A DNA stretch of 64,000 bases from Chengkuizengella sediminis (GCF_010078385.1 NZ_SIJC01000004.1:62001-126000); one strand, 5' to 3'. Counted from the first letter of the stretch, positions 44,109-54,092 are shown. Made by a program: numbers and translations. Notes: generated by a model not told the origin, from the letters alone.

Positions 44109-45085
44109 TATCTTCCCCCCTCTTTTTCATATAAAAAACAGCGCACAGAGCGAGAGAGTTTTTCTGATAGTGTAGGCATTTCTTGAAAGCAACGATCAAA
44201 TGCCTTTGGGCACCGAGGAGCAAAGCGGCAACCCTGTGGTAAATTCTCAGGGGGAGGAACATTTCCTTCAATCGATTGTAATCTAGAAACCTCTCCATCG
44301 ATAGATGGAACGGATTCAATAAGACCTTCTGAATAAGGATGAAGCGGATCTCCAAATAAATCATCTACAGATGCCTCTTCTACAACTTGACCACAATACA
44401 TCACTACGATTCTATCTGCTATTTCAGATACAACACCTAAATCATGTGTAATCAGTAAAATAGAAGTGCCGAATTTTTTACTTAGCTGTTTCATAATATC
44501 TAATATTTGGGCCTGAATAGTAACATCAAGAGCAGTCGTAGGCTCGTCAGCTATTAACAGCTTGGGACTACAACTCATTGCCATTGCAATCATTACTCTT
44601 TGTCTCATTCCTCCTGATAGTCTATGAGGATAATCATTAATCATTTCTGCAGCCCGGGAAAAACCAACCATCTCTAACAATTCTATTGCCTTTTGCTTTG
44701 CTTTAGATTTTGACATCTTTTGATGATAAATTAATACCTCTATTATTTGTTGACCAATCGTTAAAACGGGATTTAATGATGTCATCGGTTCCTGAAATAT
44801 CATTGAAATTTCATTTCCACGAATTTTCAACAATTCCTTTTCTGGTAATTCTACTAAATCTGTTCCATTATAAAGTACTTGACCATCAACTATTTCCCCA
44901 CCTGGACTTGGGACAAGCCTCATAATTGAAAGGGATGTTATACTTTTTCCTGAACCAGATTCACCAACTAACGCAACTGTCTCCCCTTTTTTGATGGTTA
45001 GATCAACACCATCCACAGCAGGAATTGTTTGTTTTTTTCTAAAAAAATGTGTTTTTAAATTTTTCACTTCTAATAAGGCTGACAT
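44108..45085 (-). CDS. appD: Oligopeptide ABC transporter ATPase AppD/OppD-like
   Basis: This 325-residue ATPase has Walker A GESGSGKS, signature SGGMRQRVMIAMAM, Walker B LLIADEPTTALD and HDLGVVSE. Its C-terminal GCRFAPRCPKAFDRC matches the cysteine motif of Opp ATPases. It is the first gene of an operon in the order appD-appF-appA-appB-appC, the same order as the Bacillus subtilis app operon. It powers peptide uptake with AppF at the inner face of the membrane. Confidence 0.92.
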   Translation of the reverse strand: MSALLEVKNLKTHFFRKKQTIPAVDGVDLTIKKGETVALVGESGSGKSITSLSIMRLVPSPGGEIVDGQVLYNGTDLVELPEKELLKIRGNEISMIFQEPMTSLNPVLTIGQQIIEVLIYHQKMSKSKAKQKAIELLEMVGFSRAAEMINDYPHRLSGGMRQRVMIAMAMSCSPKLLIADEPTTALDVTIQAQILDIMKQLSKKFGTSILLITHDLGVVSEIADRIVVMYCGQVVEEASVDDLFGDPLHPYSEGLIESVPSIDGEVSRLQSIEGNVPPPENLPQGCRFAPRCPKAFDRCFQEMPTLSEKLSRSVRCFLYEKEGGR

Positions 45086-45222
45086 GTTTATCTCACCTTC
45101 CCACTATAGAATAAAGTTTATATTTTTATATATTAAGAATATTCAAATAATTAGGACCAAATAAGATATATGTAATTTTGGTTGTACAGTGATTTATAGG
45201 GTTTATTAACCATTTTTACCTA

Positions 45223-45236
45223 AGTAAGCGCTTTAA
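45223..45236 (-). promoter_or_regulatory. Possible cre upstream of appD
   Basis: AGTAAGCGCTTTAA matches the cre consensus at 12 of 14 positions and lies about 140 bases before appD. The 275-base gap 45086-45360 shows nothing else clear. Confidence 0.3.
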
Positions 45237-45360
45237 TAATAGGATGGGATTGTTTGTTAAAATTGGGTATTATGATATATATTCTATGTAAGTATTGAAA
45301 ATCCTTTGATCTTAAAAAAATTATTAGATACATACCACTCTTGTAGAATGGAGAGATATA

Positions 45361-45918
45361 ATGAACATCCCTTATAATATGAATTACACATTCGACGACG
45401 ATAGTTTACGAGAACATCCTGAAAGTAGAGATGAAATGTTAAAAGGCATTCAATATTTAAAAGATAAACTAACAATTGGAGAGAATATATTAAACCAAGC
45501 TAAACTATTAGGAAATATCGGTACTTATTTACGAATTGTTGATCATCTACAAGAGGCCGAACATTATTTAGTTAAAGCAATTAAATGTTATCAACAAGTA
45601 AATGACCAACTAGGCCTTTTTGTAAATCAATTAAGGCTCTCACACGTATATCACTGGAATAAAGATTATGAAAAAGCAAACCAAATGTTTAATGAATTAG
45701 TAATAATGGTTGAAAATGACACTAAATATATAAACTATAAAGATTTTGTATACCAGCATTATGGGAAATGTTTGTTTGATCAGAGACAACTAGATGAAGC
45801 ATTAAAATATTTTTTAAAAGCGCTTAGTATTCGAGAGGATAAAAATGATGATTTGTTAATACAATCAACTGAAAAAGCAATTGAAAAATGCAATGAGAAA
45901 ATGAGGATCAAACGTTGA
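45361..45918 (+). CDS. TPR-repeat protein
   Basis: This 185-residue cytoplasmic protein is made of helical repeats. ILNQAKLLGNIGTYLRIVDHLQEAEHYLVKAI, KDYEKANQMFNELV and QHYGKCLFDQRQLDEALKYFLKAL fit tetratricopeptide repeats with the usual A-Y-L-A-A spacing. Such proteins bind partner proteins or peptides. There is no DNA-binding domain, so it is not a full Rap-type regulator. The ribosome-binding site is GGAGAG. It is divergent from the app operon, and its role is unknown. Confidence 0.7.
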   Translation: MNIPYNMNYTFDDDSLREHPESRDEMLKGIQYLKDKLTIGENILNQAKLLGNIGTYLRIVDHLQEAEHYLVKAIKCYQQVNDQLGLFVNQLRLSHVYHWNKDYEKANQMFNELVIMVENDTKYINYKDFVYQHYGKCLFDQRQLDEALKYFLKALSIREDKNDDLLIQSTEKAIEKCNEKMRIKR

Positions 45919-45977
45919 TAATTTCTCACCTTCAATTCAGACTCAGTTTCTCCTTAAAGGTATCATCTAAGATGCCC

Positions 45978-45997
45978 CACTTCAAATGAATGAAGTG
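45978..45997. terminator. Hairpin between convergent TPR and thioredoxin genes
   Basis: CACTTCA pairs with TGAAGTG around a 6-nt loop, between two convergent stops. The U tract is poor, so terminator function is weak. Confidence 0.4.
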
Positions 45998-46013
45998 AGG
46001 TAATTTGGGCAGT

Positions 46014-46535
46014 TCATGAATTTTTAATTAAATATTTAAAAGATTCCTCTATATATTCAATATCTGTTGATCCTATAATAGAATCAATGGTGTTTCCTTT
46101 TTGACCAATAAAGTGTAGTACAGGAAATCCAAAATCACCATAAATCTTATAATGCTCACCTGTTTTATCAAGAAGAATTGGATACTGAATTTGATGCTCG
46201 TCTATATAATTCTTCACATCTAGTATATCATCCTGATAGATTAGATTTATACCATAAACGTTAACTTCGTCTTTATATTTTTCATAAAGTTCTACCATTT
46301 TTGGAGCATCTTCATTACAATACGGACACCATGAGGTGAAAAATAATAAAACGGTTGGTTTCTCATTAAAATGAATAGTAAAAGGAGATTCATTTAAATC
46401 TAGCAGTTCAATTTGAGGACCATCAACTTGACTATTTATTTCTGTGCTTGTCATTGAATTCGTTATGATATAAGTAAAAACAATAGCAACTAAAAAGGCA
46501 ATTAGAATTGTAGTAATTTTATATATTTTATTCAT
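46014..46535 (-). CDS. Membrane-anchored thioredoxin-like protein (TlpA/ResA family)
   Basis: This 173-residue protein has an N-terminal membrane anchor (ITTILIAFLVAIVFTYIIT) and an extracytoplasmic thioredoxin fold. LLFFTSWCPYCNEDAPKM holds the redox motif CPYC, and GDFGFPVLHFIG contains the conserved cis-proline. ResA/TlpA proteins reduce disulfides on the outer face of the membrane, for example on apocytochromes. CPYC is a more oxidising-type variant than the CEPC of ResA. No partner gene is adjacent. Confidence 0.82.
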   Translation of the reverse strand: MNKIYKITTILIAFLVAIVFTYIITNSMTSTEINSQVDGPQIELLDLNESPFTIHFNEKPTVLLFFTSWCPYCNEDAPKMVELYEKYKDEVNVYGINLIYQDDILDVKNYIDEHQIQYPILLDKTGEHYKIYGDFGFPVLHFIGQKGNTIDSIIGSTDIEYIEESFKYLIKNS

Positions 46536-46662
46536 CTATAAACTCCTTTATAAATATAAATGCCACTATTTATATTATCGGATTTTATGAAATTGTTTTA
46601 AAGGTTTATATTATAAGTGATATATTAATATGAGTAAAATTAAAATTAGGAGGTTCATTCAT

Positions 46663-47037
46663 ATGAATGTAAGATTAAATAAATATCGAATAAAAGATGG
46701 AAAAACAAAACGAGTAGATGAGTGGATGGAGTTACTAAATCAAAATATGGATAAAGTACTTCTTATTTTAAAAAATGAAAATTTATATATTGAAACTATG
46801 TTCCGCGAAAAAAGTGACGAAGGAGAATATCTATATTGGTATGCAGTTCAAGGTAATGGTGAAATAGATATAGAACTTACTGAGGATGAAGTAAGCAAGA
46901 AAAATGAAATGATTAAAAAACATATGGAGTTTTGGGAAGAGTGCATTGATCAAGAGCATCAATCAGCATCAATTACTACTGATGTAGTTATGGTTTCAGA
47001 GAATATTAGAAAGAGTATGGTTTACACAGGAAACTAG
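46663..47037 (+). CDS. Small conserved protein, DUF6176-like
   Basis: This 124-residue soluble protein opens with VRLNKYRIKDGKTKRVDEWMELLN, which resembles DUF6176 proteins of Bacillales; the family function is unknown. It has a mixed alpha-beta, ferredoxin-like composition with MFREKSDEGEYLYWYAVQG and a C-terminal helical MIKKHMEFWEECID. The start at 46663 is set by AGGAGG 9 bases upstream; an earlier ATG at 46630 has none. It is a single gene converging with the metallo-hydrolase. Confidence 0.6.
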   Translation: MNVRLNKYRIKDGKTKRVDEWMELLNQNMDKVLLILKNENLYIETMFREKSDEGEYLYWYAVQGNGEIDIELTEDEVSKKNEMIKKHMEFWEECIDQEHQSASITTDVVMVSENIRKSMVYTGN

Positions 47038-47083
47038 TCTAAAGAATTCATGGGGTGTTCAGGCTATCAATTGGAACCCTGGA

Positions 47084-48169
47084 TTAAATCCACCACTTAT
47101 AGTCTGGATATTCATCAGAATGAATGTATACGGCTTCTCCTATTCTTGGAGTCGAAATCTTCACTTTTCTCTTTATGGCTTCTTTTGTCACCCTGACAAT
47201 TGGATCCGTCCATTCATGTAATGATAATGTAAAGGCTGCCCAATGAATCGGAATCAACATTTTCCCATTTACATCTATTTGAGCCTGAACTGTTTCTTCT
47301 GGTGTCATGTGAATAGCCGACCATCTCTTATCATATTGTCCACATTCCATCATAGTCAGATCAAATGGTCCATATTTTTTGCCAATTTGAGCAAAATGAG
47401 GTCCAAAACCGCTATCTCCACTAAAGAATAAATTTGTTGTTTCTCCACTTATAACCCATGAACACCATAAAGTTTTATTACGATCATTTACACTTCTGCC
47501 AGAAAAGTGAATAGATGGTGTACAAGCAAAAGTGAGGTTATCAAATTGTATTTCTTCCCACCAATCCATTTCATGGATTTTTTCTTTAGCTACTCCCCAG
47601 TGTACTAAATGACTCCCTACTCCAAGTGGAGCATAGAACATTCCTACCTTATTCTTAAGTTTTCTTATAGATCCATAATCTAAGTGATCATAATGATCAT
47701 GTGAAAGAAGAATGGCATCAATAAAAGGGAGATTTCGAATTTCTATCGGTATTTTTTCACTGTAACGTTTTCCTGCAAACATAGGGAATGGCGTAGGTGC
47801 TTTTCCCAACATTGGATCTAAAAATAATGTCTTCCCTTCAATTTCTATTAAAACAGCAGAATGACCAAACCAAATAACTTTAGCCTTTGAATTGTTAATC
47901 AGTTGGTTTGTTTCAATAGGTAAGGAGTTTGCTGGTTTTCTGTTCGGTTTTTTTATTAAATAGTCTTTTATTAAAGAGATGGACTCCTCTACGTTCATTT
48001 TCATTGAAGTAGATGTTGGATTTAGAAATTTTTTGTTATTGTAGTTTTTAGATGCAGTATATTTGTTAACTTCTACTCTAGAAGGCTTTCTCCCAAAAGG
48101 TGGATAGAATAAGAAAAAGAAGATAACGATCAGTACGGCTAATAAGATGGTTAAATAAAAAGATAACAT
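47084..48169 (-). CDS. Membrane-anchored NAPE-PLD-like metallo-beta-lactamase-fold hydrolase
   Basis: This hydrolase of about 361 residues starts with a membrane helix (YLTILLAVLIVIFFFLFYPPF). The binuclear metal motif is LLSHDHYDHLDY, preceded by IWFGHSAVLIEIEGKTLFLDPML and followed by further ligands in FFSGDSGFG and IPIHWAAF. Wording and order match N-acylphosphatidylethanolamine phospholipase D-like enzymes, so a phosphodiester lipid substrate at the membrane is plausible but unproved. The start at 48169 has AAGGAG 7 bases upstream; the longer frame to 48241 does not. Confidence 0.8.
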   Translation of the reverse strand: MLSFYLTILLAVLIVIFFFLFYPPFGRKPSRVEVNKYTASKNYNNKKFLNPTSTSMKMNVEESISLIKDYLIKKPNRKPANSLPIETNQLINNSKAKVIWFGHSAVLIEIEGKTLFLDPMLGKAPTPFPMFAGKRYSEKIPIEIRNLPFIDAILLSHDHYDHLDYGSIRKLKNKVGMFYAPLGVGSHLVHWGVAKEKIHEMDWWEEIQFDNLTFACTPSIHFSGRSVNDRNKTLWCSWVISGETTNLFFSGDSGFGPHFAQIGKKYGPFDLTMMECGQYDKRWSAIHMTPEETVQAQIDVNGKMLIPIHWAAFTLSLHEWTDPIVRVTKEAIKRKVKISTPRIGEAVYIHSDEYPDYKWWI

Positions 48170-48317
48170 AATGATTCTCCTTATAGATATCATTGTATTC
48201 ATAAATGTATACAATTTTAGCAATGATATAAGTGCTTCCACATTTTTATCATCATCTTCTTATTCAAGTATATACTAAAATTGTAAATAAACATAAGCTG
48301 AGCTGTGAAAATAAAAT

Positions 48318-48344
48318 AAGACTACCAAAATTTTTGGCAGTCTT
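48318..48344. terminator. Terminator after the deo operon
   Basis: AAGACTACCAAAA pairs with TTTTGGCAGTCTT (one mismatch), and ATTTTATTTT follows on the minus strand. It lies 35 bases after the XapX gene stop. Confidence 0.75.
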
Positions 48345-48378
48345 ATTTAAAATCTATTTTCAATCATGAACAGGAATT

Positions 48379-48549
48379 CTAAGCTGTAAAATATTTAAAT
48401 ATGTGTGTAGCTACGACCCCACCTAAATAAACTCCTCCAACACCGACTACCCCTGCTAAAACAGGTGGTGCTGGCAGTGGAAGTTTTATCGCTTTAAACA
48501 CTATTCCAATAATCATACCTGCTAATAAACTTAATATAAGTTCTTTCAT
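48379..48549 (-). CDS. XapX-domain small membrane protein
   Basis: This 56-residue peptide has a first helix (ILSLLAGMIIGIVFKAI) followed by the PLPAPPVLAGVVGVGGVYLGG motif, which is the XapX domain (named after XapX of E. coli, near xanthosine genes). It is an integral membrane peptide of unknown role, possibly helping a transporter. The start at 48549 is preferred over 48567 on the basis of the GGGTGA ribosome-binding site. It is the last gene of the deoxyribonucleoside cluster, 19 bases after deoC, which supports a nucleoside link. Confidence 0.8.
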   Translation of the reverse strand: MKELILSLLAGMIIGIVFKAIKLPLPAPPVLAGVVGVGGVYLGGVVATHIFKYFTA

Positions 48550-48568
48550 TATTGTCACCCTTTTCAAA

Positions 48569-49240
48569 TTAATATGAACTGTTTGAAATTTCCCCTTGTA
48601 CGATCGCTACCCCAGAGCTTGCTCCAATTCGAGTTGCACCCGCATTAATCATCGCTTCTGCATCTTGTAAACTTCGAACTCCTCCAGAGGCTTTAACCCC
48701 TACATCAGGTCCTACTGTTTTTCTCATTAATGAAATATCCTCTACTGTTGCTCCACCTGTTGAAAATCCTGTTGAAGTTTTCACAAAATCTGCACCTGCT
48801 TTTACAGAAAGTTGGCAAGCACGTTCTTTTTCTTCATCAGTTAATAAACATGTTTCAATAATAACTTTTGTTAATGCTTTTCCTTTAGCTGCTTCTACTA
48901 CAGCACGAATGTCTTTTTCTACTAATGAATCGTTTTTATCTTTTAGAGCCCCTATATTAATGACCATATCTACTTCTGTAGCACCATTTTCAATAGCATT
49001 TTTTGTTTCAAATGCTTTTGTTTCTGGTGTATTAGCTCCTAATGGAAACCCTATTACTGTACAAATATCAACACCTGTTTCTTTCAGTAATTGACTTGCC
49101 GTTTCAACCCAAGTTGGATTAACACAAACGGATGCAAATTGATATTCATTCGCTTCATGACATAACTTTTCTATTTGTGATTTAGTCGTTGTTGGGTGTA
49201 AAGCAGTGTGATCAATCATTTTTGCTAATTTTTTATTCAT
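48569..49240 (-). CDS. deoC: Deoxyribose-phosphate aldolase
   Basis: This 223-residue class I aldolase splits 2-deoxyribose 5-phosphate into glyceraldehyde 3-phosphate and acetaldehyde. The Schiff-base lysine is in [14 protein letters not shown], a second active-site lysine in KVIIETCLL, and MIDHTALHP is the conserved start. The ATG at 49240 has AGAGG 8 bases upstream; the longer open frame to 49294 would run into pdp. It is placed 25 bases after pdp in one operon. Confidence 0.95.
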   Translation of the reverse strand: MNKKLAKMIDHTALHPTTTKSQIEKLCHEANEYQFASVCVNPTWVETASQLLKETGVDICTVIGFPLGANTPETKAFETKNAIENGATEVDMVINIGALKDKNDSLVEKDIRAVVEAAKGKALTKVIIETCLLTDEEKERACQLSVKAGADFVKTSTGFSTGGATVEDISLMRKTVGPDVGVKASGGVRSLQDAEAMINAGATRIGASSGVAIVQGEISNSSY

Positions 49241-49265
49241 TTTCATGTCCTCTTTTTCTATTATT

Positions 49266-50588
49266 TTAAAATTTCGTTGTCTTCGAATTGACAACTTCTT
49301 TATATATTAAAGTTGGTGCTTCCACTTGTTCATCTACAATGGAATAGGCATCTTGTATTAGGTGAATCACTTCTTCTACATCCTTAGAGTTAGAATGGAT
49401 GGTCACTAAAGATTCATTGATATCTACATGATCCCCAATTTTTTTCTTTAGCACTAACCCTACTGCTAAGTCAATTGCAGATTCTTTTGTTTTTCTGCCT
49501 GCTCCAAGCAACATAGCAGCTATACCGATTTGGTCTGCTGTAATTTTAGAAATATATCCTGCTTTTTTTGCCAGTACTTCTATCGTATATTTTGCTGTAG
49601 GCAATTGTGTTGGATCATCAATCACTGAAACATCTCCGCCTTGTGATGACAAAAATGTTTTAAATACTTCCAATGCTTTACCAGATTCCATCACTTCTTC
49701 TAACATTTTTCTTGCTTCATTTGTGTCACTTGCCTTTCCAGCCAGTGTTACCATATAACTTCCTAACGTCAGACAAAGTTCATGTAAATCAGCTGGTCCT
49801 TTTCCTACTAATGTATCAATGGCTTCCTTCACCTCTAGCGCATTCCCTACTGCAAAACCTAACGGTTGACTCATGTCTGATATAATGGCCATTGTATTTC
49901 TTCCAACACCAATACCGATATCTACCATAGCTTCTGCCAAATCTGTAGCATCATCTAACTTTTTCATAAAAGCTCCATCACCTGTTTTAACATCTAAAAC
50001 AATCGCATCCGCACCAGCGGCAATTTTTTTACTCATAATAGAGCTTGCAATTAAAGGAATGGAGTCAACTGTCGCCGTTACATCACGTAATCCATATAAA
50101 CTTTTGTCAGCTGGCGTTAAATTTGCACTTTGACCAATGACAGCAATTTTATTTTCATTTACTAGTCTAACAAACTCTTCGTTATTTAATTCAACGTGAA
50201 ACCCAGGAACGGATTCAAGTTTATCTATCGTACCCCCAGTATGACCTAGGCCACGTCCTGACATCTTTGCAACTGGTACTCCAACCGCAGCAACAAGAGG
50301 GGCAAGCACAAGTGTGGTCGTATCCCCCACTCCACCCGTACTGTGTTTGTCCACTTTAATTCCATCTATGTCTGATAAATCAATCACATCGCCTGATTTA
50401 ACCATGGCATCGGTTAAATATACTCTTTCATTCTTTGTCATACCTTGAAAAAATATCGCCATACTGAATGCTGACATTTGGTATTCAGGAATTTCTTTAG
50501 AAGTATAGCCTTCAATAATAAAATTGATTTCTTGTTTACTTAACTCGTGTCCATCCCGTTTCTTTGCAATCAAATCAACCATTCTCAT
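49266..50588 (-). CDS. pdp: Pyrimidine-nucleoside phosphorylase
   Basis: This 440-residue enzyme splits (deoxy)uridine and thymidine with phosphate to base and (deoxy)ribose 1-phosphate. The family pattern is seen in [17 protein letters not shown] and [20 protein letters not shown] (phosphate and pyrimidine sites), with [13 protein letters not shown] at the start as in Bacillus Pdp. The ATG at 50588 has GGAGG 8 bases before it. In the operon it stands between the nucleoside carrier and deoC, passing on sugar phosphate after isomerisation. Confidence 0.95.
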   Translation of the reverse strand: MRMVDLIAKKRDGHELSKQEINFIIEGYTSKEIPEYQMSAFSMAIFFQGMTKNERVYLTDAMVKSGDVIDLSDIDGIKVDKHSTGGVGDTTTLVLAPLVAAVGVPVAKMSGRGLGHTGGTIDKLESVPGFHVELNNEEFVRLVNENKIAVIGQSANLTPADKSLYGLRDVTATVDSIPLIASSIMSKKIAAGADAIVLDVKTGDGAFMKKLDDATDLAEAMVDIGIGVGRNTMAIISDMSQPLGFAVGNALEVKEAIDTLVGKGPADLHELCLTLGSYMVTLAGKASDTNEARKMLEEVMESGKALEVFKTFLSSQGGDVSVIDDPTQLPTAKYTIEVLAKKAGYISKITADQIGIAAMLLGAGRKTKESAIDLAVGLVLKKKIGDHVDINESLVTIHSNSKDVEEVIHLIQDAYSIVDEQVEAPTLIYKEVVNSKTTKF

Positions 50589-50689
50589 CTCAAAATCCTC
50601 CTCATGCTTTTGATAAAAATCTGTTAGTTTAGGGTCCCGCAAAAGTAAAAGATTAATCATCTAAGCTCACTTCACTTTTATGGGTATTT

Positions 50690-51904
50690 TTAAAATAACA
50701 TTCCTGCAACAGCAGCACTTAACAAGGATGCAAGCATACCAGCTAATACAGCCTTAAAACCAAGCTTTGCTATATCCCCTCGACGATTTGGAGCCAAACC
50801 TCCAAGTCCACCAAGTAAAATACCGATGGAAGAAATATTCGCAAATCCACAAAGCGCAAAACTAATAATCATCGCTGTTTTGGGAGTTAATGTCTCTATT
50901 TCAGGTCCAAAGAAAGAATATGCAACAAATTCATTTAAAACTAGCTTTTGTCCAATATATCCACCTGCTTGTACTGCCTCTTCCCACGGAACACCTATTG
51001 CAAATGCAATTGGGGAGAATACATATCCTAAAATACCTTCAAGCGTTAAATTCTGAACGTTGAATATCCCTCCTATCCAACCAAGAAAACCATTAAATAG
51101 AGCGATTAATGCAATAAATGCTAACAACATCGCACCAATATTCAATGCTAATTGCAGCCCCACACTCGCACCTCTAGCGGCTGCGTCTATTACGTTAGCG
51201 GATTCAGTATCTTTACCGACGTCAATATCATCAGACACTTGTGATTTCTCTGTTTCAGGTATCATGATTTTAGCAATAATCAATCCGGCTGGAGCAGCTA
51301 AAAAGCTTGCAACTAGTAAATATTCTAATGGTACACCAAGTAATGTATAACCGATTAACACCGATCCTGAGACCGAAGCTAATCCCCCTGTCATAATTGC
51401 AAATAACTCTGAACGAGTCATTTTTGCTAAATATGGTTTCACTACAAGCGGTGCTTCTGTCTGCCCAAGAAAGATATTAGCTGCCGCAGATAAAGACTCT
51501 GTTTTACTTGTACCTAACAATTTTGCAAGTGCTCCACCGATGAATCTTATAATCACCTGCATAATACCGACATAGTACAAAATAGAAACGATGGCTGAAA
51601 CAAATATAATGATTGGTAGTACTTGAAACGCAAAAAGGAATCCAATATCCTCTTTCCCAATTAAACCTCCAAAAAGAAATTTAATCCCATCATCCGCAGA
51701 ACTTATAATTGAATTCACTATATTAGTTAATTTCCCTAAAAACACCTTACCAGGTTCAAACTTCAAAATAATAAAACCTAAAATAATTTGTATTGCTAAA
51801 CCTCCAAAAACTGTTCTCATGCTAATCGCCTTCCGATTGCTTGAAAATATGAAAGCGATGCCAAAAATAACAGCAATACCGAAAATTCCCCATAAAATAT
51901 TCAT
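50690..51904 (-). CDS. nupC: Concentrative nucleoside transporter NupC
   Basis: This 404-residue membrane protein of the CNT family takes up nucleosides with cations. The core motifs [15 protein letters not shown] and [20 protein letters not shown] are those of NupC/CNT proteins, as are [22 protein letters not shown] near the end and [10 protein letters not shown], part of the substrate site. It is the first structural gene of the deo cluster, with a promoter carrying direct repeats upstream and separated from the regulator gene by a terminator. Confidence 0.94.
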   Translation of the reverse strand: MNILWGIFGIAVIFGIAFIFSSNRKAISMRTVFGGLAIQIILGFIILKFEPGKVFLGKLTNIVNSIISSADDGIKFLFGGLIGKEDIGFLFAFQVLPIIIFVSAIVSILYYVGIMQVIIRFIGGALAKLLGTSKTESLSAAANIFLGQTEAPLVVKPYLAKMTRSELFAIMTGGLASVSGSVLIGYTLLGVPLEYLLVASFLAAPAGLIIAKIMIPETEKSQVSDDIDVGKDTESANVIDAAARGASVGLQLALNIGAMLLAFIALIALFNGFLGWIGGIFNVQNLTLEGILGYVFSPIAFAIGVPWEEAVQAGGYIGQKLVLNEFVAYSFFGPEIETLTPKTAMIISFALCGFANISSIGILLGGLGGLAPNRRGDIAKLGFKAVLAGMLASLLSAAVAGMLF

Positions 51905-51984
51905 CTACTACACCTCATTTTTCTTAGTCTACACTCTGTCCACAAGTGGAAGTTATGAATATTCAAATCACTTCTACAAACAGA

Positions 51985-52034
51985 ATTATAACAGAATATG
52001 AAATTTTGTAAATATATAAATGAACATTTGTAAA
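51985..52034 (-). promoter_or_regulatory. nupC promoter with two DeoR-candidate repeats
   Basis: On the minus strand TTTACA (52012-52007) and TATAAT (51990-51985) are 16 bases apart. Two direct repeats, TTTACAAATGTTCAT (52034-52020) and TTTACAAAATTTCAT (52012-51998), have 13 of 15 bases in common and a 22-base period, two helical turns. The second covers the -35 box. They are likely DeoR sites. Confidence 0.6.
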
Positions 52035-52069
52035 AGAATATATTTCCAATCAAATTAAAATGCAAAAAT

Positions 52070-52097
52070 AACCTCACAGCTTTTAAGCTGTAAGGTT
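52070..52097 (-). terminator. Terminator between deoR and nupC
   Basis: AACCT and ACAGC pair with GCTGT and AGGTT (one mismatch) around TTTTAA, and ATTTTTG follows on the minus strand. It ends the deoR transcript. Confidence 0.8.
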
Positions 52098-52147
52098 GAA
52101 TTAGAATGAGATATCCCTTTTTTTAATACGCTTTGTTATCAAAATCT

Positions 52148-53089
52148 TTATTTCTTATCAATTAGGAATTGAGCCGTAAATTGATCTGTTACAAGAACAT
52201 TTGTAAAACCACCTTTGAGCGCTCCGTAAATCCCTTCCACTTTTTGAGCCCCACCAGCAACTAATATAGAATATTCTTTTTTCTTTAATTCTTCCAACTC
52301 AATACCGAGTGTTCTAGCGTTTAATTCTTTGCTGCAGATCTCTCCATCCTTATCAAAAAACTTAGAGCAAATATCCCCTACTGCTTTTGAATATATCATT
52401 TCTAAGTCTTCATCTGTGAAGTAACCGAGTTTAAATAACAAAGACTCAGACTTAATCGGTCCAATAGTATATAGTGCTATATTGGATTGTTTTCCTAATT
52501 CTAAAATTTTGTTAATATGTCTATCCGCTTCCATTGCTTGTTTTACAACGATATGATCTACAATAGCTGGTAATGGCAAGTGAATAGGAGAAGTTTCAAA
52601 CGCCTTCCCGAAAAGATATAAAATCTCATTTGCATACGTATTCGTCTCTGAGTGGCTAACACTACCTTTTAATTGGACAACTTTCACATTTTTCAATGCT
52701 TCCTGCTTTAGTTCAACGGCTACATGATGCATCGTAGTGCCCCATGTCACACCGATGATGTCATCGTCTTTAACAATTTCATGCAAATAAGATGCTGCTT
52801 TTTCACCTAAATAGGTTTTAATTATCCCATCTTCGTATTGAGGAACATGAGTCACAATTGCTTTTTTAAGATTGAACTTTTGTTCAAGTGTTTCGGACAA
52901 ATTCTCAATATCTTCCGTTGGATCTATAATTTTTATTTCAACAATTCCTTCTTGTTTTGCTTGCTGAAGAAGCCTCGAAACTGTTGGTCTCGAAATTCCT
53001 AATTTCTTAGCAATATCGTTTTGGTTATAGTCTAATAAATAATATAATTTGGAGACTTCAATCATTTTTATAAGTTTTTCTTTATCCAT
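52148..53089 (-). CDS. deoR: Deoxyribonucleoside regulator DeoR (SorC family)
   Basis: This 313-residue repressor has an N-terminal helix-turn-helix (YNQNDIAKKLGISRPTVSRLLQQAKQEGIVEI) and a C-terminal sugar-binding domain with GVTWGTTMHHVA and VAGGAQKVEGIYGALKGG, which is the SorC type seen in Bacillus DeoR. The effector is expected to be deoxyribose 5-phosphate, made by this very pathway. The ATG at 53089 has AGGTGA upstream; the longer frame to 53113 has none. It precedes the nupC-pdp-deoC genes on the same strand but has its own terminator. Confidence 0.92.
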   Translation of the reverse strand: MDKEKLIKMIEVSKLYYLLDYNQNDIAKKLGISRPTVSRLLQQAKQEGIVEIKIIDPTEDIENLSETLEQKFNLKKAIVTHVPQYEDGIIKTYLGEKAASYLHEIVKDDDIIGVTWGTTMHHVAVELKQEALKNVKVVQLKGSVSHSETNTYANEILYLFGKAFETSPIHLPLPAIVDHIVVKQAMEADRHINKILELGKQSNIALYTIGPIKSESLLFKLGYFTDEDLEMIYSKAVGDICSKFFDKDGEICSKELNARTLGIELEELKKKEYSILVAGGAQKVEGIYGALKGGFTNVLVTDQFTAQFLIDKK

Positions 53090-53135
53090 TAAATCACCTA
53101 CTAACAAATTCACTCCTATTTATTTTAACAAAAAT

Positions 53136-53149
53136 TGAAATTAATTTCA
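53136..53149 (-). promoter_or_regulatory. Palindrome upstream of deoR
   Basis: TGAAATTAATTTCA is a perfect 14-base palindrome 47 bases before the deoR start. Its TTTCA half resembles the ATTTCAT end of the nupC repeats, so autoregulation is possible. Confidence 0.35.
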
Positions 53150-53246
53150 TTTCATGTTTTTACACTAGTATGAATAAACCCATGGAAACTTAAAGATAAT
53201 ACAACTACCTAGCTTTTTATTATTATGAAACTTTGAGGTAATGTAT

Positions 53247-54077
53247 ATGAATATTGCAATTTGGCCGCACGTCATTTCAATGCCAATTTACTTTGGAATT
53301 CTAATGTTTATCATCTCTTTTTTTCGAAGACATTACAAACTCTCAGCCTATTTTTGGATTGCTATGTTGTTTACTTTTCCTCTTTGGATGATTGGTGGTG
53401 TTGAGGGATGGTTTCGATGGGCTAAAATTTTAAGTGTTCTAGTACCAACGATTATTGTGGGTTTTTCTCGTATCGCTGTTTATGAAGATAAAAAGGGAAA
53501 AATATGGAACTTCCTAAAATCAGAACAGTTTCTATGGTTCTTTTACGCTATCTTATTTCTTAATATTTTAGAAGCAACGATAAAAGATGCAACAATGGGA
53601 AACAATTTTAATGCTTTAACTGGATTACTTCTCTGTGTCACCATCCCCTTTGCTCCAAAATTTTGGAAAATCACTACATCAAAATATGGGGATTTAATTG
53701 CTTATACAACCGCATCTTGGAATTTCCTTTATACCTCATGGAATGCCTGTTTTGTTTATGCAGAAAGCCCTGTCTATTTCGCAAGTTCATTGACCATTTT
53801 ATTAGCAGCAGAAATATACCCTATTATAAAAAAACGTCCAGAATTATATATCACTGCTCGAGTGTATACATTAGCCGCACACCTAGTTTTAAGAGCTACT
53901 TTTGACGTATTCCCTATGACAATGGATGCATCTTCCTGGTTTAATACAGATGTGTTACATACATGGGGGCTAATTAACTTCATTTTAATTGTCCCATATT
54001 TATTCTGGCATATGTGGCAACTACACACTGGGAATTCAGAAAAAAGCTTTACTCGAAATAGAGGTATGAAAAATTAA
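53247..54077 (+). CDS. Hypothetical multi-spanning membrane protein (DUF5692-like?)
   Basis: This protein of about 276 residues has eight or so hydrophobic helices (for example YFGILMFIISFF, FWIAMLFTFPLWMIGGVEGWF, ILSVLVPTIIVGFSRIAVY, LTILLAAEIYPII). Conserved-looking polar residues sit within membranes (TTASWNFLYTSWNACFVYAESP). Size and pattern recall DUF5692 proteins, but the assignment is weak. The start at 53247 has GAGG 8 bases upstream; the ATG at 53241 is too close to it. It is divergent from deoR and converges with ykoC. Confidence 0.5.
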   Translation: MNIAIWPHVISMPIYFGILMFIISFFRRHYKLSAYFWIAMLFTFPLWMIGGVEGWFRWAKILSVLVPTIIVGFSRIAVYEDKKGKIWNFLKSEQFLWFFYAILFLNILEATIKDATMGNNFNALTGLLLCVTIPFAPKFWKITTSKYGDLIAYTTASWNFLYTSWNACFVYAESPVYFASSLTILLAAEIYPIIKKRPELYITARVYTLAAHLVLRATFDVFPMTMDASSWFNTDVLHTWGLINFILIVPYLFWHMWQLHTGNSEKSFTRNRGMKN

Positions 54078-54092
54078 CTTTTTTCCATTGTA

